Shown here: piece after piece, positions 21,428 to 34,000 of the stretch
Numbering within the stretch: position 1 is the first letter of the stretch
How the letters are laid out: every line of letters begins with the position of its first letter
Assembly: GCA_031213475.1 (NCBI GenBank)
Contig: JARUPZ010000035.1
Location: 2,331,453-2,395,452, forward strand
DNA from: Nereocystis luetkeana
Taxonomy: Eukaryota; Sar; Phaeophyceae; Laminariales; Laminariaceae
Direction of reading: 5' to 3'
Length of the DNA stretch: 64,000 bases
Made by a program: the position numbers and the translations under genes
Notes under the pieces: generated by a model
What the model saw: only the letters and a program-made list of their open reading frames with translations
What the model was told of the DNA's origin: nothing
Database searches by the model: none

Positions 21428-24400
21428 TTCCCTTTATTTTGTTTGACGAAACAAAGACGACAGCGTCTCATACGACGTCCCTGACTTCGATTCAGAGCGC
21501 GATGTTCATGCTGCAACAAGTCCAAGTTAAGCGTCTTTCAATACGTGGGAGGCGTGTATGCAAAGAGGATATATGTATATACATATGTATGCCAGGTATA
21601 TCGACATCTTGTTTGATATCTCTATATACCGGTATCTTTTTTTGGACTCGCACATCGGTCGCCCTTATCATGTCGCACCACCACAATGTACTGTATGTTC
21701 ACTAAACACTAGGGGCATAGGAACGAGCAGAACGGAACGAGGACGTTCGTGGTCGTCCGTTCCGTTCCTACGTCAAAAGCCGTGTTTGGGTCCATGCAGA
21801 ATCCTGGGCCTCGCCAACCGAGTCAGCAATACGAACGGTATCCTTTTTGTGCGCATGCCACGACATAGCACGCGTTTTGTGTCCGCAATTGGTGTCCACG
21901 TCCGTGTCCATCTTCGGTGGTGTCCAAACCCGAGATGTTACGCGTGCCCGTTCGGTCAGAGGGCCGTTCGGTCCTCCGAAAGAAGCAAAAGGGGTACGTG
22001 CAACACGTGTTTTTCCTCCTCGAAGATGTACAGTTTTTCTCGGGGCTGCACTGGATCTATTCGTTTTCCTTTACGTAGCCGATCAGCACCAATTCATGTT
22101 TCAAATAACGCCCCATTCGGTTTGTTCCAATTGTTTTTTTTTCGGGAGGGTTGAGGGGGGGTTAAGACACGCCCTCAGGCGTACAGCGGTGCGTACAGGA
22201 CACCTTTTACACTGCTGTAAGAACCCGAGCGTTGACCCATTTAGGACCGCCGTCCCGTCTTAGGGATAAACTATTACGGGGGACCATAGTTAATAGGACC
22301 TGTGTTATCCATTTAACCCTATACATTTAACCGTTTCTACTAACAATATTTGGTCCTATTAACTATGGTCCCCCGTAATACCTATAATTTATAGTGGTTT
22401 GTCCCCAAAACGGGACTGCAGTCCCCAAAGGGTCAAGCGTACACTAGTTTTGAAACCGTTGTTTCGGGTGATACCATAGATAAAAAGCAAGGCACGTACC
22501 GTGGGGAGGAGGGGGGAGAAAGGAGGAGCGCCCGCTATGTGACCCCGGATTTGAGTTACTACTAGGAGGGAGCGAGAAAGCGAAAATAATAAATGGTATG
22601 GGGAAAAAAAAAATGAAAAAAAGAGCTCCTTGAGTGAACAGGTTCAGAAATACATGGTGAGTTTTGATACCAACCATTCGAGTTCACCGATTGATAGTCA
22701 TGGACTCTACTGACGTATGGGCTCTACCGACGTGATGGTTTCATTCTGGTAGATTGCCAGGAGGACGGATAGCAGGGGGTCACCCTCGAGTACCTCGTGC
22801 TTGATGTGTATAACTGCTCTGTGCTTGATGTGCATAACTGCGCGTGCAGAGCAGAGGCACACGAGCACACGGCGCGACACTGCCCGCTGCCGACTGATAG
22901 GCTTAGACTACAGTAGGTCTACTGCTGTGGTTTCTCCCGCCCGCCCCCCTCTTTCTTCTTCCGAAGGGGGGTGGAACGGAGCGCCCATACCTGTATGGCT
23001 GGGAGGGAGCGGGAGAGCGAGGATAATAAATAGCATGGAGAAAAAAAATGACAGACATGAAAAAAGGTTATTAAGTGAGCAGCCTCGGAAAAAAACAGAA
23101 ACCACAACAATAGACCCAGTCTACTGTAGGCCCATCAAACAGTGACTCGAATGGTTGGTAACAAAACTCACATTTCTTTCCATGGTTGACGTTAGAAATG
23201 TTATGCTTCTTTGGCAAGTACCGGGCTACTTACTGCTACGAAGCGCTCTTTTCAGCCGAAAAATACGGGCCAAACGCCTAATTATCTCTACAACAACAAA
23301 CAGATATTTCTCGAACGGTTCTTGATCTCTTGACAATATTCTCCTTCTACATTTTTTTCTCTCTCTGTACGACAGCGTCTCCTGTGGCATCCCTGACTTC
23401 CGTTCCGAGAACGGGGTGTACGACCTGGCCTCCCGCCTCGACCTGGGCTTGACCTGCCCCGAGGACCTATTTGACCTAGAGTTCTTCATCGATGACCCCG
23501 AACCGTTCTTCAAGTTCGCCAAGGTATGATATAATGCTCTGTTAAGAACTAGGTAGCATCAGGCAATTGTCGTGATGAAATGTTCGGTGACGGCTTCGTA
23601 CAGCAGTATAGGGGTCTTTTCAATACATGCAGTAAGTCAGCGCTCTGTAACGTACACCTGGTATGACACAAGAGTTACAAAGTGCTGCTGAAGAAATAAA
23701 TAGAAGTAGAGCCGTCGGCGTTATGCGGTTGAGCTATAGCACATATTTTCTTCGACGTAGCACGTACGAGCCGACGTTGTATTCCGTTCCCCTCGCTGCC
23801 TCGGCAAGGAATGCTGCGAGGCATGCCCTATCAGGCTAATAGCGAGTGGGGTAGGTCTTTCTGGCGGGTGTAAGGTCGGACTCACCCTCAAGGAGTGATA
23901 CCTTCTTGCTGCTGCCTGTGGCCGCGAGGCTCAGGCGGCAGTAGAGTTGGGTCGTACGTGGTGCGTCAGGCACGGAGACCTACGATTCGCGCGTCTTTTT
24001 AGGCAGCTGCGGCAGAGCAGCAATGCTCAATCGGGGTGTCCATGCGCGGAGGCAGGCGCCACCACAGGCCACACTACGGCACAGTCTATTGCGCCGGTAG
24101 GAGGCTGGATTCGACGACGAGGGAGGAGGGAGACTGAGCGTCGACGTGCGGGGAAGAGACGGATTGACCTCCCCCTGCGCGAGAATTTTTATTTCCCAGA
24201 TCAGAACCGCAAGTGCGAGGAGCATTTTGTTTTTCAGGATGACGGAGAAAGGGAAACGACTGGAAGGAAATGGCAACGAGTGCACGCGCAAAGGAGCGGG
24301 TGGATTGGGCCAAGGCGATGATGCGGCCATGAAGAGCGGCAGGAAGACGGTGCATGGAGACCCATGATTTGCGCGCACACTATCATCACGAGAGAAGCAG

Positions 24401-25003
24401 TCATAGTTTGTTTTTTCCTGGTTTTGTTTTTCACGAGGCAGAATAGTATCTACCGGTACTCGTCACTGGTTTTTGTAGTTTAACGAGTTGTATACCCTTC
24501 ATGGGGAATAACCTACGCAATTATCAGGGACGTGGTATCATAACTGTGCTGCACCTTTTTGTGTCAGACAGTCCAGGAAGAGATGGCGATCGTTGATATT
24601 CGTGTGGCAGTAAGGTTCGATTGCTCCTTTTTTCACTGCATATCCGCGAGTCTTCACTCTGACAGCACTCCAGATAGCAGGCAGGTGTGTTCCTCTTTCG
24701 TTTTCACGACTACCGTGCGTTTCGTACGGTGCAGGCAGCACTTCAGACAGCATCCGCTGTAGTCAGCAGCCACGAGTTGGTTAGTGGTGGGAACGGGGGT
24801 ACTCTTCTATATTATAGTTGAGAGGATACACCCGCGGCCATGTTAGTTCAGTTTTGCACATTGGTTTTATCTTGTGTGCGCTTTTTCCGTCTCGTGTATT
24901 TTGAGGCAGCCGAATTTTCGATTTTTTTTTGTTTTTCGGATCTTCCTAGGGCTCCAGCACCTTTGTGTGACCACGGACTCCTTCGTCAGAGAGTTAATGT
25001 GAG

Positions 25004-25072
<69 letters not shown>

Positions 25073-28000
25073 ACCAAGAAGACGCCCGAACCATCAGCAG
25101 TGTTGACGAGCTTCGATTGAGATAGTATTGATATTCGCAGTCCTGAGTTGGATAGTTACGGCGGTAGTATTTATAATCGTAGTTTTACGTTGGGTGGTTG
25201 TGGTAGCATTTGTAGTCGTAGTCCTACGGAAGAGTTTACCTCTTAGGTTTCTGTGTGAAGTAAGGTCTCAAACCACTATAGGAATTTGAGGCGGATATCG
25301 TCAAGCGGAGATCTGCTTTGGTTTGGATCATTGCGGTGGTATTTATAATGCCTGGTAGTGTAAGTAGTTGATCGTTTGGGTTTGGGCTGACGGGTGTGTG
25401 GGGGGGGGTGTACTCGATAGGAGGGATGTACTCGATCTCATGCATGGCCGTAGGCGTATGACCATAGACCCTCGCATCCCTACAATGCCGGGACGGAGCA
25501 TGTCGGGTTTTCACCGACCAGGCAGACATTGCTTGCAGGCGGGTTCCTCAGAACGGGAAGGTTAAAGTTTGCCAATACCGAACAGCAACAAAATGTTTTC
25601 GGGAAAATGTGATTGGTCGAGAGAGAGAGCAACCTTCCGAAAGTATATATAACGTACCGGGTACGACTTTTGGCGCCCCTTACTTACCGTTCTTGAAAGA
25701 GAAAACGAGCGCTGCTGAAGAAACGATCGATCGCACCCTCCCCCTCTGCGAAGTCAACGCTCTTCAGCCCTTTTAGGACCGCAGTCCCGTTTTGGGGACA
25801 AACTACTTATGATTTGATTGGTTTGTTCCCAAAGACGGGACTGCGGTCCTGAAGGGGTCAAGAGAAGGTACCAAGTACTGCTGTACCACTCTTGTCCCTA
25901 AATAGAAAGACCGTTTATACACTAGTATTCAATGAAAACGGTCCTTATATTTGGGGACATGTGGTAATATTTTCCGGCGTAAAGAAAGGCTAAATGCCGC
26001 AATCAGTACGTACGTAGAAGTTTTTATTACACAACCTCGGTCAGATAGATGGTGATCTATCTATCTATCCACACTACAGATCATCTGCAGTTCCTCGCCT
26101 GCCGTTTTGAGAGGTTGTAAGCACAGGATATGCATGAATTGTACAGATCCGACCCAGGAAACACGTGCCCTACAGCAGTAGATCGTGCAGATTTTATGAC
26201 TCCCCATACGGCAACATGAGCTAGATTCTTCAGATGATACAGATCAGGGATCTATCTATATTCCCTGAGCGATCTACTGTAGATCATCAAGTGGAAGTCG
26301 ATGATGACCTCTCCGAGGTGTGGTTGTTATTTTCTTACCTGCCCATCTGCCGCCTGCGACTCTCGGCCGGCCACCGGGCGCCCCCCAGGCTCTCTACCCC
26401 GGAAACTACGTCCCGTCGCCTACCCATCGCTTCATCAAGGCGCTGGAGACCCGAGGGAAGCTTCTCAGAAATTTCACGCAGAACATCGATGGTCTAGGTG
26501 AGAAATGTGCGAAATCCTTTTTGATTGGGTGCTAGTGGTGTACGTATATATAAGGTATGTATATTATACTTGTATATTTATTGCTATCACGGGGGAGCAT
26601 TGTAGTCAGAACCCAATGTAGTGTGTAAACAAAGGGGGATATATGTATTTTTGGGTCCATGGTGGGTTCTGATTTCTATGACCTATTAATAGTGGCTAAT
26701 AGTGGCTACAGGTGTGTGTACCGTATCAGCACGTGGTGGTGGTGTTGATGTGTTTTCTACTGTATGAATACTCGTACATGCTCGTACATGAATACAGCAG
26801 TGTACCGGTGAGCCCAGGGATAAGAAAGGGTCTACAGGTGATACGAACTTGAGGTTGACTTTTTGGAGGACGCCACTCAGAAAAATCGGATTAAGATTTT
26901 GTGCTCAGCGGCCCTAAATCCACCCTCGGGTGTATGGAAACCTGTTTCTCGAGGTGGTTCGAGGGTCGCGGCACAATGCGGTCCTAAGGCTTTGCTCACA
27001 TTGGGAGCTTTATTCGTTGTCGAACCCATACTGCAATCGAGTGTACTGTACCAGTGCTCGTGTGTGTAGTGGTGCTGTGTTTACGATGACAGCAGTATCG
27101 ATACGAAGCGGTGCTGCGCTGTTCTGCTCTGTTGCCCTCGTACATCAGTAGCATCAAAGGCCTACCACTGCTGTTGGGGTGCTGTGTTTTCTCTAGGCGC
27201 TCCCCGTTCGAGCAGTATTCTGCCATCTTTTTTCAGTTCTCATGTCAATATGTTGGCGTTTTCTTATGCCAGGATTGCTGTACGTGCAGTAGTATTACGG
27301 GGGACCATAGTTAATAGGACCTGTGGTACACATAAACACCTATATATTTAACCATTTCTACTAACAATATTTGGTCCTATTAACTGTTCAACCATTTCTA
27401 CTAACAATATTTGGTCCTATTAACTATGATCCCCCGTATTAATAGTAGTAGTACCGGGGGTATTCCACAGTATTACATACGGGTAGTAACCAGGACCCGC
27501 AATGCCCCCCGAAAAACGTGTATTCCCCTCTGCACACACCATAATTGGTTCTGTTGTACTACTATTACGGGGGACCATAGTTACTAGGACCTATGGTACG
27601 TATACCTAAAAAACTACCAGGTATATAATAAACCATTTTTACTGACAATAGTTGGTCCTATTAACTATGGTTCCCCGTAATAGTAATATGATATGACACA
27701 CCGTACTACACAGGCAGTAGGGTTGTTTTATGATGATATTAAGTACGTACGTACTGTAGTATTAATAGTGTTGTGTTTTATACCGGGTATGTTGTTTTTG
27801 CCTTGGTAGTGCCGTGCTGATTGCTATTACTACGGAGGACCATATTAAATAGGACCTACGGCACACAAAAACCTATATATTTCGCTATTTTTACTAATAA
27901 TATTTGGTCCTACTATACCCCCCCCCCCGTAATAGTATGATGCGATACACCGTGCTACTAAATAGGGTTGTTTTTATTATGATATCGAGCTGTACGTACG

Positions 28001-31000
28001 TACAGCAGTAGTATTGATAGTGTTGTGTTTTATGCAGGGTATGTTGTCTTTTCCTCAGTAGTGGCATGCTTTTCTTGGCGCCACCCACCCGCATCAAGTG
28101 TGTGTGCGTTGTGTTGTGCTTCTCTAGGACAAGGATAGTCCTGGACAAGGATTCTTTTGTTGGTTCGTGTGTGTGTTTTCTTCTACGAGTACCCTTCTGG
28201 CAGTCTTTTTTTTTTTTTTTTTTTTTAATATAATGTTGCCTCGCGAAACGTGCGGTGGGCGCCCCCCGTCGCGGCAAAAAAAAATGTCTCGCGGCCCAAA
28301 ACCACTCGGAAGGTTGAATGTCCGGACCTGGGTCTGTCTGTCACCGCAGCTGGATGAGCTCGAAAGAGTTTCCTCTCCTTTTTTCGGTAGAGTTCACCGC
28401 TTATTCGACACTACACAGTTCCACACCTCAGACCGATCATGATCTATCTACCTATATTCTATCTGTCCTCAGATAGATCATCTACAGTAGTTCCTCACGA
28501 GCCGTTGTGAGAGGTTGTGCAGGATCTATCTGAGTAGTACAGATCCAACCCAGGATATGGGTGCGTTCACACAAAATCATGCGGATTTATGCGGTTCCCA
28601 CTCGGCAACATGAGCTAGATCATACATACCCCTGGTACCTGGTACAGCTCAGGGATCTACCTTCCCTAGAATATATAGGTAGTCAGGCGGGCATCGATGA
28701 CCTGTCCGACGTGTGTAAAAGCCTTTTTATCTAATTTCCCCTGTTTTTATTGTGTGTTTTTTTGTTTTTGCATACAAACCAGTGGCATTTATGTATCCCT
28801 CTATCCCTCCTACTTTTTTCGGGCGCCCACGCAGAGGCGCAGGTGGGGCTGAAGAAGTACGTGGCGTGCCACGGCTCGTTCCTGACGGCGTCCTGTCTCT
28901 CCTGCAGGAAAAAGAGGACGGCAGCAGACATCCGAGTGAGTTGAAAAAAAAAAAAGCGAACGCGCATGTGTTTTTTTTTTACACCAGTATTATATCGTTT
29001 TCGTTTGGTGTTGCGTCTTTTCTTCGTCCTGACTTTTGAGGGGGGTTTTTTCCTGAATTTTTTTCTTTCTTGCGTTTTATTTGTTGATATTTCCTGGGTG
29101 TATTTTGTCTCGCAGTGTGCCTGCTATCTTTTTGTTTCGTACCCCGACTTCTTCCCCCCTCCCCCCCCCATATTGTACTTGGGTTGGGTTGGCGTCGGTT
29201 GGAAACGACGCTGCAAAATGTGCCGCTCACTACGTGAGCTAGACAACCAGGGTACCGTTTTTTTATTTTGTTGTTTTTTTTAAGCAGTCGGTCACAGCTG
29301 GTTGTGGGGTAAGATAATCAGTGCAAGGTGAGGAACCTTTACTCCGCACAAGGGGGAATGATCGTATCACGTAGTGGTCATGGTAAGGCACCCAAGACGC
29401 AGTTACGTAGTACTCCCATTGCTGTCTCTAGAAGTGGCTACACCGGAAATTAGGTTAACTCATTGAAGCTGTCATGCACATGCAAGTCCGCCTCACAAGC
29501 GGTTCTTAGCAATATGCAGCTCGCCTTTCATACGACTCGCCGGACGCCTCACGGCACTTTGCGCTTGGTGCAAGCAATGTCTGCCTGGCCGGTGAAAACC
29601 CGACATGCTCCGTCCCGGCATTGTAGGGATGCAAGGGTCTATTATGGTCATACGACTTCGGCCATGGATGAGATCGAGTACATCTTGTCTATCGAGTACA
29701 CCCCTCGTCGCCAACCATGGTGCTGACTCATTGAAGCCGTTATCCATATGCAAGTCCGCCTTACAAGCGGTTCTGAGTAGGATGCAGCTCACCCTTTATA
29801 CGGCTCGACGAACACCTCACAGCGCGTCGCGCTTGGTGCAAGCACTGCCTTCCTGGTCAGTGAAAACCCGACGTGCTCCGTCCCGGGATTGTAGGGATGC
29901 GAGGGTCTATGGCCATATGACTATGGCCGCGCATGGTATCGAGTACGCTAAGAAACAGGGTGAAATCGGAGAAACGGTTAGAGATATGCGGGGGATTAAG
30001 CGAAGGGATAAGAATGAAAACGTACTTGCATGGCCCAATGGACTTCGCGAGAACGCTGGAACTGCGATTTCGTGTAGGGGACCTGGACCTGCAGAAAGAA
30101 GAAAGAGGTATACCAGTAGCCGGGACGAGGAGGAAGTAGATGCACAGATGTGTCCGTGTGGCAAAGCAAGAGAGAGTGAAACTCACATCGTAGGAGAATG
30201 TGAAATGTACAAGGAGGAACAGGATTAGTCAGAAAAGATGAGGGAAATAGACGAATGTGACATGGAGGAGTTTGGTACACTAAATACCTGCGAGAAAACG
30301 GTCGCTGTTCTAGGAGATAGATGGTGGCCACAGGCGGCGAAACAGGAAGGGGGCAAGACTAGCAAAAAGTCTCTTGTGTAATATATGGAAACAACGTAAT
30401 GAGCGCCCAACTGTTGGAGGTGTCTCTATCAGGAGTAGGAACGGTGCTCCGTCTCGAAAGGATGCGCGGCCATTGGTCAAATGACGAAGGCGAGCAAAAA
30501 ATGAGTACTCCCCCCCCCACACACACACGAGCAATGCCTGCCTGGTCGGTGAAGACCCGACATGCTCCGTCCCGGCATTGTAGGGATGCGAGGGTCTATG
30601 GTCATACGACTACGGCCATGCATGAGATCGAGTACATCTCTCCTATTGAGTACACCCCCCCCCCCACGTGCCCCGTCACGGCGTTGTAGGGATGCGAGGG
30701 TCTATAGTCACACGACTACGGCCATGCATGATATGAGTACACCCTCGCCCCCCGGTGGCACAGGCGTCTTTGGTGGGCGGGTACGCCGGTCTCCGGTCTC
30801 ATCGGACGACCGCCTCTTTCAGATCTCGTAGACCTGACCCCCCCCCCTCATTCGACGCTGTTATCCATACCATGGTATGCAAGAACATGCGCCGCACAAG
30901 CGGTTCTTTTGTAGTATGCAGCCCACCCTTCATGCGACTCGCAAAACACCTCACGTTTCGCTTCGCGCTTTCTGCAAGCAATCAATGTCTGCCTGGCCGG

Positions 31001-34000
31001 TGAAAACCCGACGTGCTCCGTCCCGGCATTGTAGGGATGCAAGCGCCTATGGCCATACGGCTACGGCCGTGCATGACATGAGTACCCTCCACCCGCTCCT
31101 GAGCATTACCCCTCGGCACGGTACGGAAACCTCGATGCCACGGACCACTATCTACGGGAAATATTGCTGTCTTATTCTTTTGCCTAAGCGCGCAAGAACG
31201 CTCCCCGCGTCCCGTTGCAACGCGCGCGTTTTTGTTTTTTTTGTGCCGGCTTGTGTTGGGGGGGGGTGTTATTGATTTTGACCTCCACCCTTGGAGCTGA
31301 CCCTCGGAGGCCTGTGTAGACCCTGGCCCAGAGCTGGACAACCGACTTTTTTTTCTCTTGTACAGTTCTCTTCGAACTACAGTTCTCTTCGAACTACAGT
31401 TCTCTTCGAACTGTAAATGCCTAAACTCCGTAATATCCACGACTGTTTTGGGAAATCTCTCGGAATATTTTTTGGGAATTTGGTCGGAAATATCTCGAAA
31501 TGAAGGTGTTAACATCAGGAGTTATGAACAGTGTGGTTGTGGTTTTGTTGTTTTTTTTGTACGTTCGAGGGTAGGGATAGGGTTTTTTTTTTTCAAAAAG
31601 ATATTTCTGACTGAAGGGAGGGGCTTCTCATCAGAGGAACTACCCAATAAGGCATGCCTTATCGTTGGAACTCCTACTAGTTGTGATTTTACGGTAGGGT
31701 TCGTTAAAGTAGTTAGGCAGTGGGATTGTGTCCGTGTGAAATATCAGACTCGCAGTCCTTGACACTTGACCTGGATACATATATTTTTTTTGTTTTGTCC
31801 TCAAAACGAGATTGCAGTCCTCGAAGGGTTCGCTTATTCGAGGAACAAGTTCATTGGCCCGATATCGTTCGAACACCACTTATTTTTTTTCCCAAACGTG
31901 TTCGCTCGTTGCATACCTTGAATAGGCCATCGGGTGTGTTGCACTTTCACGTTTTTTTTCTCAATAATCAGTATTTTCGTGAGGGGTACAGAGCTCCGCG
32001 AGCGAAAACCCTCGGAAGGCAAAAGTAGGTGCGCCCCTATCCCCTATCGTATGACGGGGGACCACAGTAAATAGGACCAAATGTTGATAGGAAAAATAGG
32101 GAAATATATAGTTGTTTTGTGTATGCCGTAGGTCCTGTTTACTGTGGTCCCCCGTAGTAGTACTAGTAGCATATGCCGGCTGCAGACACTCGTGTGCTTG
32201 CGGCCTTCTGCTCTCGTCTCGACTCGTCTTGTCTTGTCTTGTCTTGTCTTGTCTTATCTTGCCTCGGGTCATATTTCGTGGCTGCGAACCCGCCAGGAGG
32301 AAGTGATGCAGCAGAAGGTCCCCCTCTGCCCCTCTTGCCGAGGCGTCGTAAAGCCGGACATCACTTTCTTCGGGGAAAAACTTCCCGCTAGCGTCAAGCG
32401 AGCGGTGGAGGCGGATCACAACAAGGTGGGGGTGCGGCGGAGCTGCAGGAGGAACTGGGGCGGTGGAGGGTGGGGTTGGGGTGGGGAGGGTCGGTGGGTG
32501 GGTAGGTGCTTGTGATGTGGGTTTTCTTGCATATGAGTGACAGCATCGGATTCGTTCGGACGCGGGGGGGGGGGGGGGGGGTCTGGGTACCGTGAGCAAG
32601 TTGATATACCCCGGAATATTTTTAAGCGTTTCGCTTATGTCCCCAGCAATCAATACTCGAACATGGCTTGAACCTCATTTTTTCTCGCACGCGCTTTGCG
32701 GTTGCTCGCCTTCCTTCCTTTCTTCCTTCCTTCCTTCCTTCCTTCCTTCCTTCCTTCCTTCCTTCCTTCCTTCCTTCCTTCCTTCCTTCCTTCCTTCCTT
32801 CCTTCCTTCCTTCCGTCCTTCCTTCCATTCTTCCGTTACGCCAGGCTGACCTCTTGCTGGTGCTTGGAACATCGCTCAAGGTGCAGCCGGTGTCAAGGAT
32901 TCTGCAGTTCATTCCGCCCCACGTTCCCCAGGTGCAGACAACTCCGGGCCCATACATACTTCTTGACGGAAACCCCCAGCCAACCACGGTACACACACCC
33001 GGCGAGGTTGTGAGTTGGGGTGTTTCTGAGTCATCTGTGACGAGCGCGATGTTGCTTGGATCTAACAAGCTCGAAAGGATGTTGCATGCGTACCCAAACG
33101 GATCACATCCCCGGAGACGAAACGCCCACCGAAAAATGAAACTTTCAACCGGGATTATACAATACCTATTGCTTTTTTGTTTGTACTCTTTCAGTTTTAC
33201 GAACCAGAGCCGTGGTCAGAGGTATCTATCTATCCTTCTCTGCCCCCCCCCCCCTCCCCCCGGGGGGGTACATGCCTCGGTATTTATAGTCTTACACTCA
33301 TAGTAGGGTTCCACTACTGAAGAGGTTTGTTATATACCTGGTAGCATATAGCACTTGTTTTTTTAGCCATATGGAGGAATTACCCAATAGCGTTGGATGG
33401 AATCCTATTCTATTATTACGGGGGACCATAGTAAATACCTGGTGGGACTAAATATTGCTAGGAAAAATAGAAAATATATACAGGTTTATTGTGTGTGCCG
33501 TAGGTCCTATTTACTGTGCTCCCCTGTACTATTATGGGGGGCCATAGTTGATGGGGCCAAATGTTGTTAGTAAAAATGGTTAAATATATAGGTTTTTATG
33601 TATGCAATAGGTCCTGTTAACCATGGTCCCCCGTAATAGTAGTAATCAGGACCCCATCATGAACACTAAGACCTGTATGACCCAATATTTTTACTATATC
33701 CCCCCTTGAAAGCACCACAGCTCATTTCTACGATGTACCTGTACCGGGTACATAGCCTACCACGTACCTGGTACCTGGTACCAGGTAGTATATAATACCC
33801 TGGTAGCCACTTACGGTAGGTCTGGAATAATTTCGTCGTTTTTTTTTTTTGTGCTCTTCTCGAGGCCATTTTTGTTTTGGGGGGGGGGGCTGAGCAGTGG
33901 GTAGACGAGGTCCTCGATTGAGGTGCCCCGGAGCGTATGAGGCGTACCGATTTCGCAGCACGATGCGCTCGTCGGTCGTCGGGACGTTTCGCAGTGCGTA

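Larger units (their letters stand above)
18297..23375. other. Sirtuin intron 1 (5.1 kb)
   Basis: It contains three family d copies (18503-18732, 19248-19520, 19808-20054), a family b MITE (20181-20276), an R1 copy (20651-20833) and a GT microsatellite with an exon-2 look-alike (21398-21515). A family b MITE invaded by a family a MITE (22232-22437) and a pair of family h fragments follow. A GC-rich patch at about 21130-21340 has open frames but no recognisable protein. Confidence 0.7.

Noticed and set aside
24840..25106. Poly-Thr / poly-Cys frames
   Set aside because: Translation of the AAC microsatellite.
32622..33303. Long frames over 32.6-33.3 kb on both strands
   Set aside because: Created by the CCTT array, except 32845-32931, which is sirtuin exon 6.
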